DNA of 64,000 nt, from assembly GCF_030065535.1 (NCBI RefSeq), contig NZ_JASJND010000001.1, forward strand, positions 372,001 to 436,000, read 5' to 3'. The stretch is from Microbacterium dauci. Its GTDB lineage: Bacteria > Actinomycetota > Actinomycetes > Actinomycetales > Microbacteriaceae. The notes below the pieces were generated by a model. It made no database searches. It had not been told where the DNA came from and saw nothing but the letters and a program-made list of their open reading frames with translations. The translations under genes were made by a program, and so were the position numbers. Below, one piece after another: positions 17,955 to 29,354 of this stretch. Every line of letters starts with the position of its first letter. The first letter of the stretch is position 1.

Positions 17955-19226
17955 TCAGCCCAGCAGTGCGTGCGCGACCGTGAAGATCGCAAGGCCCGCG
18001 AGCGCACCGACGATCGTGCCGTTGAGGCGGATGTACTGCAGGTCGCGACCGACCATGAGCTCGATCTTCTGGCTGGTCTCGTCGGCGTCCCAGCGCTCCA
18101 CCGTGTCGGTGATGATCGACGCGATGTCGTGGCGGTAGCGACCCACCAGGAACACGGCGGCATCCGCGATGCGTCCGTCGACCCGAGCCTGCAGCGCGGC
18201 ATCCGTCGCCAGGCGCTCGCCCAGGTCGCGCAGCGCCGCGGTGATGCGTCGCCGCAGGCCGCTCTGCTCGTCCTCGAGCGATCGCAGCAGCCCCGCCTTC
18301 GCGGTGTTCCACGCGTCGGCCGCGAGGGTGCGCAGTCGCGGGCTGTCGAAGACCGTGCTCTTCGCGCTCTCGAGGCGGGCGATCGTCTCGCCGTCGTGCT
18401 GCAGGTTCTCGGCGAGTCGGCCGAGATACCCGTCGAGCGCCCGGCGGGCCGGGTGGTCGGGGTCGCGCTGCACGGCCGCGACGAACTTCGTGGCCTCGTG
18501 GTACACGGTGTCGTCGACGAGCCGCATCGCCACCGACGGCACCCACGACGGCAGGCGCCGCGAGACGAGGCCGTCGAACGACTCGCGGTTCGCCTCGAGC
18601 CAGCGGGCGATGCTGTCGACCCCGAGGTCGACCGCGCCGCGGTGCGCGTCAGCATCGACGACACGGGCGAGCCAGCCGCCGATCGACGGTCCCCAGGCGG
18701 GGCTCAGCAGGTGTTCGTGCGCGAGGTCGCTGATGAGCTCCTGCACCTCGTCGTCGCTGAGCGCGGTGAGCACGCCGACCGCCATCGTCGACGCCTCGGC
18801 GGCGACCTTCTCGGCGTGCTCGGGGTCTTGCAACCAAGTGCCGGCGGTGCGGGCGATGGCGGTGGAGTCGAGCTTCTGGCGGACGACCTCCGCTTCGAGG
18901 AAGTTCGTCTCGACGAACTCGCCCAGCGTGCGCCCGATCTCGTCCTTGCGGCGCGGGATGATCGCGGTGTGCGGGATCGGGATGCCGAGCGGATGCCGGA
19001 ACAGTGCCGTGACCGCGAACCAGTCGGCCAGTGCGCCGACCATGCCGCCCTCGGCGGCCGCGCGCAGGTAGCCCCACGTCGGGACGTCCTGCTCGAGGAT
19101 GAACGCGATGACGAAGACGATCGCCATGCACAGGAGCGCCCCCAGTGCGACCGCCTTCATGGCGCGCAGGCCGCGGGCCCGCTGCTGATCGGCGGCGCTC
19201 AGCGAGGCGAAGGGGAGTCTGGCCAT
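17955..19226 (-). CDS. DUF445 family membrane protein
   Basis: 423 residues. An N-terminal membrane helix (ALGALLCMAIVFVIAFIL) is followed by the DUF445 signature GGMVGALADWFAVTALFRHPLG and PIPHTAIIPRRKDEIG, a long helical soluble region, and a C-terminal hydrophobic segment. Function of the family is unknown. It stands alone, with 63 bases separating it from the acyl-CoA dehydrogenase. Confidence 0.9.
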   Translation of the reverse strand: MARLPFASLSAADQQRARGLRAMKAVALGALLCMAIVFVIAFILEQDVPTWGYLRAAAEGGMVGALADWFAVTALFRHPLGIPIPHTAIIPRRKDEIGRTLGEFVETNFLEAEVVRQKLDSTAIARTAGTWLQDPEHAEKVAAEASTMAVGVLTALSDDEVQELISDLAHEHLLSPAWGPSIGGWLARVVDADAHRGAVDLGVDSIARWLEANRESFDGLVSRRLPSWVPSVAMRLVDDTVYHEATKFVAAVQRDPDHPARRALDGYLGRLAENLQHDGETIARLESAKSTVFDSPRLRTLAADAWNTAKAGLLRSLEDEQSGLRRRITAALRDLGERLATDAALQARVDGRIADAAVFLVGRYRHDIASIITDTVERWDADETSQKIELMVGRDLQYIRLNGTIVGALAGLAIFTVAHALLG

Positions 19227-19289
19227 TCGGCCATCCTGCCACGCGGGCTGTTCTGCGCCCCGGTTCAGCGCTGCGGTTCAGTGCTTCGG

Positions 19290-20447
19290 TCAGCGCTGAG
19301 CGCCGACCGGACCGAGCCACGCGTTCGCGACGGCGCTGCGCACAGACTCCGGGTCGGACGGGTGGAACATGCCCGCGAGCACGTCGCGGTACAGCCGGCT
19401 CAGCTCGTTGCGGGTGAAGTACGACGACCCACCGGCGACGAGCATCGCCTCGTCGACCACCTCCTTCGCCATCGTCACCGCGCGGTGCTTCAGGGCGCTG
19501 AGGCGCGGGAACCACATCGCGCCGTGGTCGGCGAGACCGTCGACGTCGCGCGCGAGCTGCGCGATCTGCACCGGCAGCGCGTCGTAGGCGATCGCCATGT
19601 CGGCGACGCGCCGCCGGATGTCGGGGTCCTGGCTGTACGTCGTGCCGGTCTTCTTCGATGTGCGCGTCTTCGCGGTCTCGACGGCGAGGTCGAGCGCGCG
19701 TCGCGCGATGCCGGTGTAGACCGCGGCCAGCAGCACCTCGAACACGCTGAAGATGCCGAACACGAGCGGATCGGGGTTCGGCCCCGGTGGCAGGCTCCGC
19801 ACCACGCGGTCGGCGGGAGCGACGGCACCGTGCAGCTCGGTGGTGCGCGACTGGGTGCCGCGCATGCCGAGCGTGTCCCAGTCGTCGCGCGTCACGACCG
19901 CATCGGAGCGGGGGACGAAGGCGTAGACGATGCGCGGGTCGGCGGTGTCGGTGGCATCCACTCCGTGCAGGCCGAGCTGGGTCCAGACCGGACCGAGCGA
20001 CGTGAAGATCTTCGTGCCGGTGAACGCGTACGAGCCGTCCGGCTGGGGTGCGGCTTGCGTGTCGCTGCCGAAGAGCACGAGGTCGTTGCCGGCCTCGCTG
20101 ATGCCGAACGCGAAGACCTCGCCGGATGCCGCGCCCTCGTGCACGAACCGCAGCGCGTCGTCGTCGCGCGCGGCGAGCACCGATGCGACGCCCGTCCACA
20201 CGAGGTGCATGTTCACGGCAAGCGCCGTGGCGGGGGCGGCGGTCGCGAGCCGTTGCTGCAGCGCTGCGACCTCAGCGAGCCCGAGGCCCGCGCCCCCGAG
20301 CTCGGGCGGCACGAAGAGTGCGAGGTACCCGGCATCCCGGAGCTCGGCGAGATCCTCATCGGGGAAGCGGTTCTCGGCGTCGACGGATGCCGCTCGCGAC
20401 CGGATCCGCTCGAGCAGGTCGTCGGGCAGGAAGGCGTCGACGCTCAT
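19290..20447 (-). CDS. Acyl-CoA dehydrogenase family protein
   Basis: 385 residues. Flavin-dependent dehydrogenase fold: helical N-terminus with FVPPELGGAGLGLAEVA, a central beta domain with FTGTKIFTSLGP and GMRGTQSRTTELHGA, and a helical C-terminus with ALKHRAVTMAKEV and GGSSYFTRNELSRLYRD. The substrate could be an acyl-CoA or a related monooxygenase-type substrate. ATG 20447 overlaps the hydrolase stop as ATGA. Confidence 0.88.
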   Translation of the reverse strand: MSVDAFLPDDLLERIRSRAASVDAENRFPDEDLAELRDAGYLALFVPPELGGAGLGLAEVAALQQRLATAAPATALAVNMHLVWTGVASVLAARDDDALRFVHEGAASGEVFAFGISEAGNDLVLFGSDTQAAPQPDGSYAFTGTKIFTSLGPVWTQLGLHGVDATDTADPRIVYAFVPRSDAVVTRDDWDTLGMRGTQSRTTELHGAVAPADRVVRSLPPGPNPDPLVFGIFSVFEVLLAAVYTGIARRALDLAVETAKTRTSKKTGTTYSQDPDIRRRVADMAIAYDALPVQIAQLARDVDGLADHGAMWFPRLSALKHRAVTMAKEVVDEAMLVAGGSSYFTRNELSRLYRDVLAGMFHPSDPESVRSAVANAWLGPVGAQR

Positions 20448-21208
20448 GCGCCGCCCTCCGAGAAGGCGAGGAGCGCTGCGGCCGCGGCATCCGGGTCGTC
20501 GCGATGGGGGGAGTGGCCGGTGCCGGGCACGACGGTCATCGAGACGACGGGGTTCCGCAGCACCTCGGCCGCGAGGGCGCCCTCGAAGATCGAGTACACG
20601 GACGGGTCGCCGGCGATCACGTGCGTGGGGACGGTGAGTCGGGCGGCGGCCTCACGGACGTCCCACGGGGTGTTCTGCACGCTGGTCTGCTCGACGGCCC
20701 AGCGGCTCGCCTGCTGCGCCGCGATCGCCTTCAACTCGATGTCGAGATCGTGCCAGTCGGGATGCTCGGCGCGCACCGCCGCCTCGGACGTGTCGGCGAA
20801 CGCGCGCTCCTGGCTCGCGCGGACGGTCTGCCGGTCGCGGTCCTCGAGGTGGATCGCGGGGTCGATGAGCGCGAGCCGACGGGTCCATGCCGGAGACGTC
20901 GCGCTCGCGAGGGTGGATGCCGCGCCGCCGAGGGAATGCCCGACGACGAGGTCCCACGGCTCGTCGTCCGACGGCCCGGTCTGCCGGAGGTCTTCCGCGT
21001 ACGCCGCGATCGAGTAGTCGAGGGTGCGCGGCGCCGTGCCGTGCCCGCGCAGGTCGACCGCGTCGACCCGCCACCCGGCGTCGGCGAGGGCGACCGCGTA
21101 CCGCCACATGAGTGCGCCATTCGAGCCGAGTCCGTGGACGAGGAGCGCATGGCGTGACGAACCTGGTGCGCCCCAGGTGAGTCGGGGGAGGGCGACGGGT
21201 GCGGGCAT
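20444..21208 (-). CDS. Alpha/beta hydrolase
   Basis: 254 residues. Alpha/beta-hydrolase landmarks are LLVHGLGSNGALM (oxyanion loop), VDLRGHGTAP, nucleophile Ser92 in VGHSLGG and the catalytic His in VPGTGHSPHRDDP. No signal peptide. ATG 21208 is chosen; an in-frame GTG at 21214 is possible. It sits between a TetR gene and the acyl-CoA dehydrogenase, all leftward. Substrate unknown. Confidence 0.88.
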   Translation of the reverse strand: MPAPVALPRLTWGAPGSSRHALLVHGLGSNGALMWRYAVALADAGWRVDAVDLRGHGTAPRTLDYSIAAYAEDLRQTGPSDDEPWDLVVGHSLGGAASTLASATSPAWTRRLALIDPAIHLEDRDRQTVRASQERAFADTSEAAVRAEHPDWHDLDIELKAIAAQQASRWAVEQTSVQNTPWDVREAAARLTVPTHVIAGDPSVYSIFEGALAAEVLRNPVVSMTVVPGTGHSPHRDDPDAAAAALLAFSEGGA

Positions 21209-21217
21209 GCGCACAGC

Positions 21218-21772
21218 CTACGACCGGGCCTCGGCTGCGCGGTCGGAGAGGGCGGAGATGAGGACGTCCCACGCGGCCTCGATGTCGGCTCCTGGGGGGT
21301 AGCGGCCCGCGATCTCGAGGGACACGAGGCCGTGCGCCCACGCCCACGCGGCCCGCGCGACGTGATACTCGTCGGGAGTCTCACCGAAGAGCACCAGGAG
21401 GTCGCTCATCGCGTCGTGCTCGGCACCGGGCTCGAGGCGGTCGCGGTCGAGCGGACGTTCGGTCATGAGCCGGTAGTGCTGTGGATTCGCGAGCGCTTCG
21501 CGTCGATAGGTGCGGGCGAACGCCATGACACGATCGTGAGCCTCGGCCCGCGCGGGGAGCTCGGCCAACGCCGCGCTGACGGCATCCGCGAAGGATGCGA
21601 ACGACCGAGAGACCAGTGCCGCGTGCAGATCGGGGAGCCCCTCGAAGTGCTTGTAGAGGCTGGGAGGGCGCACGCCCGCCGCGCGGGCGAGTGATCCGAT
21701 GCCGAAGCCTTCCAGTCCTTCCGTCTCGAGCACCCGTGCCGCGAGTCCGAGGAGGTCGTCGCGCCTGCTCAT
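21218..21772 (-). CDS. TetR family regulator
   Basis: 184 residues. DNA-binding domain LAARVLETEGLEGFGIGSLARAAGVRPPSLYKHF, then a helical C-terminal domain with AWAWAHGLVSLEIAGRYPPG, typical of the WHG-type TetR subgroup. ATG 21772 overlaps the DUF4260 stop as ATGA. The perfect palindrome at 22179-22195, just before the first gene of the pair, is its probable operator. Confidence 0.9.
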   Translation of the reverse strand: MSRRDDLLGLAARVLETEGLEGFGIGSLARAAGVRPPSLYKHFEGLPDLHAALVSRSFASFADAVSAALAELPARAEAHDRVMAFARTYRREALANPQHYRLMTERPLDRDRLEPGAEHDAMSDLLVLFGETPDEYHVARAAWAWAHGLVSLEIAGRYPPGADIEAAWDVLISALSDRAAEARS

Positions 21773-22176
21773 GCGCTGCAGGGCGTGCGCGCGGCGACGC
21801 CGACCGGACGGATCGTGCCATCCGCCGCCCGCAGGCCGTAGCCGGCGGCGCGATCGACGGCGATGTGCGTCAACCACGCGAGGCCGACGAGGAACACCGG
21901 GAGCCAGACGGCGTCCGGCGTGACGAACGACACCGCGACGCCGGCCGCCGCGACAGCGAGGGGGAGGAGGGGATGGTGCAGCAGGTTGTATGCGCGCACC
22001 CGCTCACGACGGAGCCGCCCGCCTCCGGCGAAGCCGCCGATGAGCGGCAGGTCGGGAGCGAGCCCCGCGGCGATGAGCACTGCGGTGGCTCCCCACCCGT
22101 GCTTGACGCCTTCGAAGATGCTGAAGCCGAGGAGGGTGAGGGCGAGCGCAAGCCAGAGGAGGCGGATCGGATGCAT
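21769..22176 (-). CDS. DUF4260 family membrane protein
   Basis: 135 residues with three to four hydrophobic segments. The DUF4260 pattern is visible: LAPDLPLIGGFAGG, then YNLLHHPLLPL and WLTHIAVDRAAGYGL. Function is unknown. ATG 22176 is three bases from a perfect palindrome with a TATTAG -10-like hexamer on the coding strand, so the mRNA may have almost no leader. It is coupled to the TetR gene behind it. Confidence 0.85.
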   Translation of the reverse strand: MHPIRLLWLALALTLLGFSIFEGVKHGWGATAVLIAAGLAPDLPLIGGFAGGGRLRRERVRAYNLLHHPLLPLAVAAAGVAVSFVTPDAVWLPVFLVGLAWLTHIAVDRAAGYGLRAADGTIRPVGVAARTPCSA

Positions 22177-22178
22177 GT

Positions 22179-22195
22179 GGCTAATACTATTAGCC
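22179..22195. promoter_or_regulatory. Perfect 17-bp palindrome, candidate TetR operator
   Basis: GGCTAATACTATTAGCC, 8-bp arms about one base. It overlaps -10-like hexamers facing the DUF4260 gene, so bound TetR would block initiation. AT-rich in a GC-rich setting. Confidence 0.65.
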
Positions 22196-22231
22196 TTCGT
22201 GGCCGAATGGGGCGGGTTCGGGGTCGGCCGG

Positions 22232-23437
22232 TCAGGTGATGACGGGGACGGGCTCGGTGTCGGGAATCGGGCTCGCGTCGCGGCCGCGCAGATCGGGGAA
22301 GCCACGGACGAACACCACTGCGACGAGCGTGCCGAGCACGCCGAAGCCGGCGGCCGCCCAGAACGCGCCGGTCGGGCCGACCCCGTCGATGAGGAACCCG
22401 GCGACCGCGGAACCCGCGGCCGCGCCGATGAGCTGTCCGGTGCCCATCCAGCCGTACGCTTCGGCGGTCTCGCTGAACTTCACGCTCGCACTCGTCATCG
22501 CGAACATGGCGGCGAGGGCGGGGGCGATGCCGATGCCGGCGACGAACAGCGAGGCGCCCATCCACCAGACGTCGAGCGACACGACGATCGCGGTGACACC
22601 GACCGTGACGACGGCGAGGCGTCGCGCCATCGCCCACGGTCCGATCGGCACATGCCCGAATGACAGACCGCCGGCGAGACTGCCGACCGCGAACACGGCG
22701 AGGACAAGGCCCGCCTCGAGGCCGTCATGCCCGAACGCGGCGACGACGCCCGCCTCGACCGCGGCGCACGCGCCGATGAGGAGGAAGCCGATGACGGTGC
22801 CGAGCAGGACGACCGGCTTGCCGAGCACCTTGCCGAACCCGCGGCGGCTGCGGGGGATGCGCACGCGCCCGACCTCGGGGGAGAGGATGAACCACGCGCA
22901 CCCGCCGATGAGGATGGCGACGATGAGCAGCAGCGCCTGCACTGTCCCGACCTGGGTCGCGACGAGGGTCGTGACGACCGGCGCGATGATCCAGATGATC
23001 TCCTGCAGGCTCGCGTCGAGCGAGAACAGTGGGGTGAGCTGGCGCGAGGTGACGATCTTCGGGTAGATCGTGCGGACGGCGGGCTGCACCGGCGGGTTCG
23101 AGATACCGGCGAGGAAGCCGAAGAGGATGAAGCCGGGGAGTCCCAACGGCACGACCGCGAGCACGAGGATCGCCGCCGCGCACACCGCCGCCGTCAGCGT
23201 GAGCACGCGGCGCATACCCCAGATGCCCATCCAGCGGCTCGTGACCGGTCCCGAGATCGCCTGACCGACGGATGCCGCGGCCAGCACGAGACCCGCGGCC
23301 CCATACGAGCCGGTCGTCTGCTCCACGTGCAGGAGCACCGCGAGGCTGGTCATCCCGCTCGGGAAGCGTGCCGTCAGCTGTGCCGCGATGATGCGTGCGA
23401 CGCCCGGTGCACGCAGCAGTTCCTGGTATCCCGCCAC
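22232..23437 (-). CDS. MFS transporter
   Basis: 401 residues, about 12 hydrophobic segments across the whole chain, with a central basic loop (GRVRIPRSRRGFGKVLGKP) near residue 200 and the MFS-like GPVTSRWMGIWGMRR after helix 2. Start is GTG 23437; no better start is present. It resembles efflux-type permeases, substrate unknown. It stands alone, divergent from the nrd operon. Confidence 0.85.
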   Translation of the reverse strand: MAGYQELLRAPGVARIIAAQLTARFPSGMTSLAVLLHVEQTTGSYGAAGLVLAAASVGQAISGPVTSRWMGIWGMRRVLTLTAAVCAAAILVLAVVPLGLPGFILFGFLAGISNPPVQPAVRTIYPKIVTSRQLTPLFSLDASLQEIIWIIAPVVTTLVATQVGTVQALLLIVAILIGGCAWFILSPEVGRVRIPRSRRGFGKVLGKPVVLLGTVIGFLLIGACAAVEAGVVAAFGHDGLEAGLVLAVFAVGSLAGGLSFGHVPIGPWAMARRLAVVTVGVTAIVVSLDVWWMGASLFVAGIGIAPALAAMFAMTSASVKFSETAEAYGWMGTGQLIGAAAGSAVAGFLIDGVGPTGAFWAAAGFGVLGTLVAVVFVRGFPDLRGRDASPIPDTEPVPVIT

Positions 23438-23688
23438 CCGTCAACCGTACTCGCGGAGCGGGTCGTGCCGACACGCCGCGACACGCCCGACACGCCGGTG
23501 CTGCCCGAATCCGATGTCGGAGGTCCCACCTACCGTCGCAACTGTGGATGACGGCCCCGCAGGCGCTTCGTTTTCCGCGGATTCCAGGACTTTTCGACCG
23601 GGCGATCCAGACCCGGATCTGTGGATGAAACGGTGGACAAGTTGTGTTGTACCTGTGGAGGACGGTGGGAAAACTACACGGATGTAAC

Positions 23689-23735
23689 TACTAGCCCTTG
23701 TGGTGCTCGCCAGTGTCCGTACCCATATGTAGTAT
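23689..23735 (+). promoter_or_regulatory. Possible tandem NrdR boxes upstream of nrdH
   Basis: TACCCATATGTAGTAT at 23720-23735 resembles the NrdR box on either strand. A more degenerate ACTACTAGCCCTTGTG at 23689-23704 lies 31 bases upstream, the spacing known for NrdR box pairs. The second box is strongly degenerate, so this is tentative. Confidence 0.35.
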
Positions 23736-23742
23736 TGAGCTC

Positions 23743-23813
23743 CCGGCGGGCAACCACGGGAATTCCGGCGGGCAATCGCTGGAAACACCGGCGGTCAGCC
23801 GCTGGGAACACAG
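23743..23813 (+). repeat. Three imperfect tandem repeats in the nrd leader
   Basis: Units beginning CCGGCGGGCA, CCGGCGGGCA and CCGGCGGTCA and ending in GGGAA/GGAAA start at 23743, 23765 and 23788 (about 22-25 bases each), shortly before nrdH. Confidence 0.6.
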
Positions 23814-23843
23814 GGACATCGAGGGGAGAGAGGGCCGAACATC

Positions 23844-24077
23844 ATGGCGATCACCGTTTACACGAAGCCGTCCTGCGTGCAGTGCAACGCGACGTACCGC
23901 GCACTGGACTCGAAGGGCATCGAATACGAGGTCCTGGACCTCTCCGAGGACCCGGCAGCGCTCGAGCGTGTGAAGTCGCTCGGCTACCTGCAGGCTCCGG
24001 TCGTCGTCACCGACGAGGACCACTGGTCGGGCTTCCGTCCCGACAAGATCGACGAGCTCGCTTCGCGACTGGTCTGA
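23844..24077 (+). CDS. nrdH: Glutaredoxin-like NrdH
   Basis: 77 residues, the usual NrdH size. Electron donor to class Ib ribonucleotide reductase, reduced by thioredoxin reductase. Redox pair C11-V-Q-C14 and the NrdH-specific WSGFRPDKI near the C-terminus are present. First gene of nrdHIEF; nrdI begins three bases after its stop codon. Confidence 0.97.
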   Translation: MAITVYTKPSCVQCNATYRALDSKGIEYEVLDLSEDPAALERVKSLGYLQAPVVVTDEDHWSGFRPDKIDELASRLV

Positions 24078-24080
24078 CCG

Positions 24081-24514
24081 ATGAGCGCGGCCGTTGCGAC
24101 GCACGTGCCGCCGCTCGTCTTCTTCTCGAGCGTGTCCGGGAACACGGCACGATTCGTCGAGAAGCTCGGGATGCCGGCACGTCGCATCCCGCTCCACGCC
24201 ACCGAGCCCCTCCTGCAGATGGAGGAGCCATATGTGCTGGTCACCCCCACGTACGGGGGTGGCCAGGGTCGTGGAGAAGAGAAGGGGGCGGTCCCCAAGC
24301 AAGTGATCCGCTTCCTGAACGACGAGCGCAACCGTTCCCTGATCCGGGGGGTCATCTCCGCGGGGAACAGCAACTTCGGCGAGCACTTCTGCCTCGCCGG
24401 CGAGATCATCAGCCGCAAGTGTCAGGTGCCGCACTTGTACCGGCTAGAAGTATTCGGCACGCCCGAAGACGTCGACCGCGTGAGCGGCGGATTGGAAGAC
24501 TGGTGGAAACTGCA

Positions 24515-24518
<4 letters not shown>
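24081..24518 (+). CDS. nrdI: Flavodoxin-like NrdI
   Basis: 145 residues. Supplies oxidant for assembling the Mn(III)2-tyrosyl radical in NrdF. The FMN loop [16 protein letters not shown] lies near the N-terminus, then TPTYGGG and [15 protein letters not shown]. The stop overlaps the probable GTG start of nrdE. Confidence 0.96.
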
Positions 24519-27662
<3,144 letters not shown>

Positions 27663-27665
27663 AAC

Positions 27666-27681
27666 CCGCGTAATTCCGCGG
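27666..27681. other. Dyad CCGCG-TAATTC-CGCGG, candidate attL core
   Basis: Perfect 5-bp arms around a 6-bp AT-rich centre, four bases past the nrdF stop. The layout suits a tyrosine-recombinase core site, but with attR outside the window it cannot be confirmed. Confidence 0.3.
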
Positions 27682-27696
27682 ATCTCGACCAACGAA

Positions 27697-27741
27697 GAGG
27701 CCCCCGGTGAGCTGCTCGCATGAGCGCTCGCCGGGGGCCTC
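27697..27741. terminator. Strong hairpin between nrdF and the integrase gene
   Basis: GAGGCCCCCGGTGAGC at 27697-27712 pairs with GCTCGCCGGGGGCCTC at 27726-27741 with one T-G wobble; the loop is 13 bases. A short T-rich stretch (ATTTTG) follows about 17 bases later. It can end both the nrd and the integrase transcripts. Confidence 0.8.
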
Positions 27742-27775
27742 CTCCGTGTCGTGACTACATTTTGACTACATCTCG

Positions 27776-28867
27776 TCACGAAACCGACTTCGCGCGGGCC
27801 GCGCTCATCGCCTCGGCAACTGTGTCGAGGTCCTCGTCGAAGAGGTCAGCGTAGACATCGAGCGTCATGGCCGCGGACGAGTGGCCAAGCATCCGCTGCA
27901 CGGCCTTCACGTTCGCGCCGGCCTGGATCGCGAGCGATGCTGCGGTGTGCCGCAGATCGTGCGGAGTCACCCGAGGGATCGTCGCATCGATCAGCTGCGC
28001 CGCCTTCACCGCAGCTTGGAACCACCCCGACGTCGCATGCGGGTAGGGGAGCTGCGCGCCACCATCGCCGAACACGAATCCCGACCGCGGCTTCCCCTCA
28101 CACGCTCGAGCGAGATCTCCGACGAGGAAGTGCGGCATCGCGACCTCACGGCGCTCGCCGGTCTTGGGCGTGCCGACGACGTACTGACCGCGGACGTAGA
28201 CCGCGTTGCGTTCCACCGTTAGCCGGCGGCGAAGCATATTCAGGTCGCCGACCTGCAGCTCGACGGCCTCACCCCACCGGAGCCCGGTGTAGGCGAGGAA
28301 GCGGACGAGGTTGGGATGCGCGGCTCCGGCTGCGATCGTCTCGACCTGGTCGTGGGTGAGATACCGCTGGGGCTTCCGCTTCTTCTTCGGCAGCTTCACG
28401 CCGGCCATCGGGTTGCGTGGGATCACCCTGTCGCGCTCCGCGATCGCGAGGATCTGGTTCAGCACGAACGCGGCCCGGCGGACCGTCTGTGCGGCGCGCT
28501 GCCCGGAGAGCTCACCGACCCAGTCCTCGAGCTCGGACGGTCGGATGCCAGCGACGCTGCGCCCGCCCCACTTCGGCTCGACGTGCGTGCGGTACGAGGA
28601 CCGCATCCCTTCCTGCGACGAGGGCTTGAGGGTCGGCAGGTGACTGCGCTCCCACTGGGTCGCGAACACCGAAACGGTGCGCCGGCCGAGGGACGGGTCG
28701 ACGTACTCTCCGGTCGCCTTGGTGATGGTGACCGACGCGAGGTAGAGGCTGGCCTCCTTCTTCGTCTTGAAGCCGCGCTTGCCGGTGACCGACTTATCTG
28801 GTTTCCGGTACTGCACGCGGTACCGCGGGCCGTCCTTCGTCTCGTACTTCGAGATTGTCCCTGACAT
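27776..28867 (-). CDS. Tyrosine-recombinase phage integrase
   Basis: 363 residues. An N-terminal arm-binding domain (YRVQYRKPDKSVTGKRGFKTKKEA) is followed by a core-binding helical domain and the catalytic domain with Arg197, Lys235, His303/Arg306 (HDLRH), His329 (LGHSS) and nucleophile Tyr339. It catalyses integration and, with an excisionase, excision. It is leftward, downstream of repressor and immA, and so probably transcribed with them in the lysogen. No tRNA adjoins it. Confidence 0.95.
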   Translation of the reverse strand: MSGTISKYETKDGPRYRVQYRKPDKSVTGKRGFKTKKEASLYLASVTITKATGEYVDPSLGRRTVSVFATQWERSHLPTLKPSSQEGMRSSYRTHVEPKWGGRSVAGIRPSELEDWVGELSGQRAAQTVRRAAFVLNQILAIAERDRVIPRNPMAGVKLPKKKRKPQRYLTHDQVETIAAGAAHPNLVRFLAYTGLRWGEAVELQVGDLNMLRRRLTVERNAVYVRGQYVVGTPKTGERREVAMPHFLVGDLARACEGKPRSGFVFGDGGAQLPYPHATSGWFQAAVKAAQLIDATIPRVTPHDLRHTAASLAIQAGANVKAVQRMLGHSSAAMTLDVYADLFDEDLDTVAEAMSAARAKSVS

Positions 28868-28897
28868 CGGTGATGCTCCTTCGGGTCGGAGCGGCCG

Positions 28898-29332
28898 CTA
28901 TGCGACCTGGGTGCGGTGGGACCACTGGCGGGTCCCCATCTTCGCTCGGACGTAGGTGACGCCGCGGAGCTTGGTGAGGCAGCGCTGCATCCAGAGGTTG
29001 AGCGCGTCGATGGTCACGCCGAAGTGCTCGGCGATGTCGTGCTGGTGGTGGCCCTGTTGCTCGAGCTGCGCGTAGATCTCGGGATCGATGAGCAGCTGCG
29101 CGGCGTACAGGTCAGCCTCGTCCTCGGCGTCCCGATCGCCCTCGCACTGGTGAGCGTGGTGTGCGTGGCCGAGCTCGTGCGCGATCGTGAACGTCTGTTC
29201 GTCGGGGGAGAGGGCGAGGCTGACGAAGATCTCGCGCTCGTCTTCGTACCACTCGCCGAGCACGCCCGGCTCGAGGTGCGCGAGGTGCACGGCGATCCCC
29301 TTCGATGCGGCGAACCGCACTAGCTCTCTCAT
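28898..29332 (-). CDS. ImmA/IrrE family metallopeptidase
   Basis: 144 residues. Zinc protease motif HELGH at residues 52-56, with the third-ligand region EADLYAAQLLI after it. Family members such as ImmA of ICEBs1 cleave the partner repressor after DNA damage. Here it lies directly downstream of the HTH repressor gene, the same arrangement, so it is the likely induction protease of this prophage (inference from family and context). Confidence 0.88.
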   Translation of the reverse strand: MRELVRFAASKGIAVHLAHLEPGVLGEWYEDEREIFVSLALSPDEQTFTIAHELGHAHHAHQCEGDRDAEDEADLYAAQLLIDPEIYAQLEQQGHHQHDIAEHFGVTIDALNLWMQRCLTKLRGVTYVRAKMGTRQWSHRTQVA

Positions 29333-29354
29333 TCAGTCCCCCCGACTGTCTCGT

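Larger units (their letters stand above)
23438..23843. other. 406-bp nrd upstream region
   Basis: No gene is supported: the open frame through it is only an upward extension of nrdE with no start. It should hold the nrdHIEF promoter. A possible NrdR box pair and a triple tandem repeat are listed separately. Confidence 0.7.

Noticed and set aside
17634..21017. 1127-residue open frame on the plus strand
   Set aside because: Antisense across five clear genes; low-complexity composition typical of high-GC antisense frames.
23621..24514. N-terminal extension of nrdE
   Set aside because: Open by chance through nrdH and nrdI; no start or domain, and NrdE proteins begin near 24515.
27663..27775. 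tRNA gene as attachment site
   Set aside because: No cloverleaf or T-loop sequence is seen beside the integrase.
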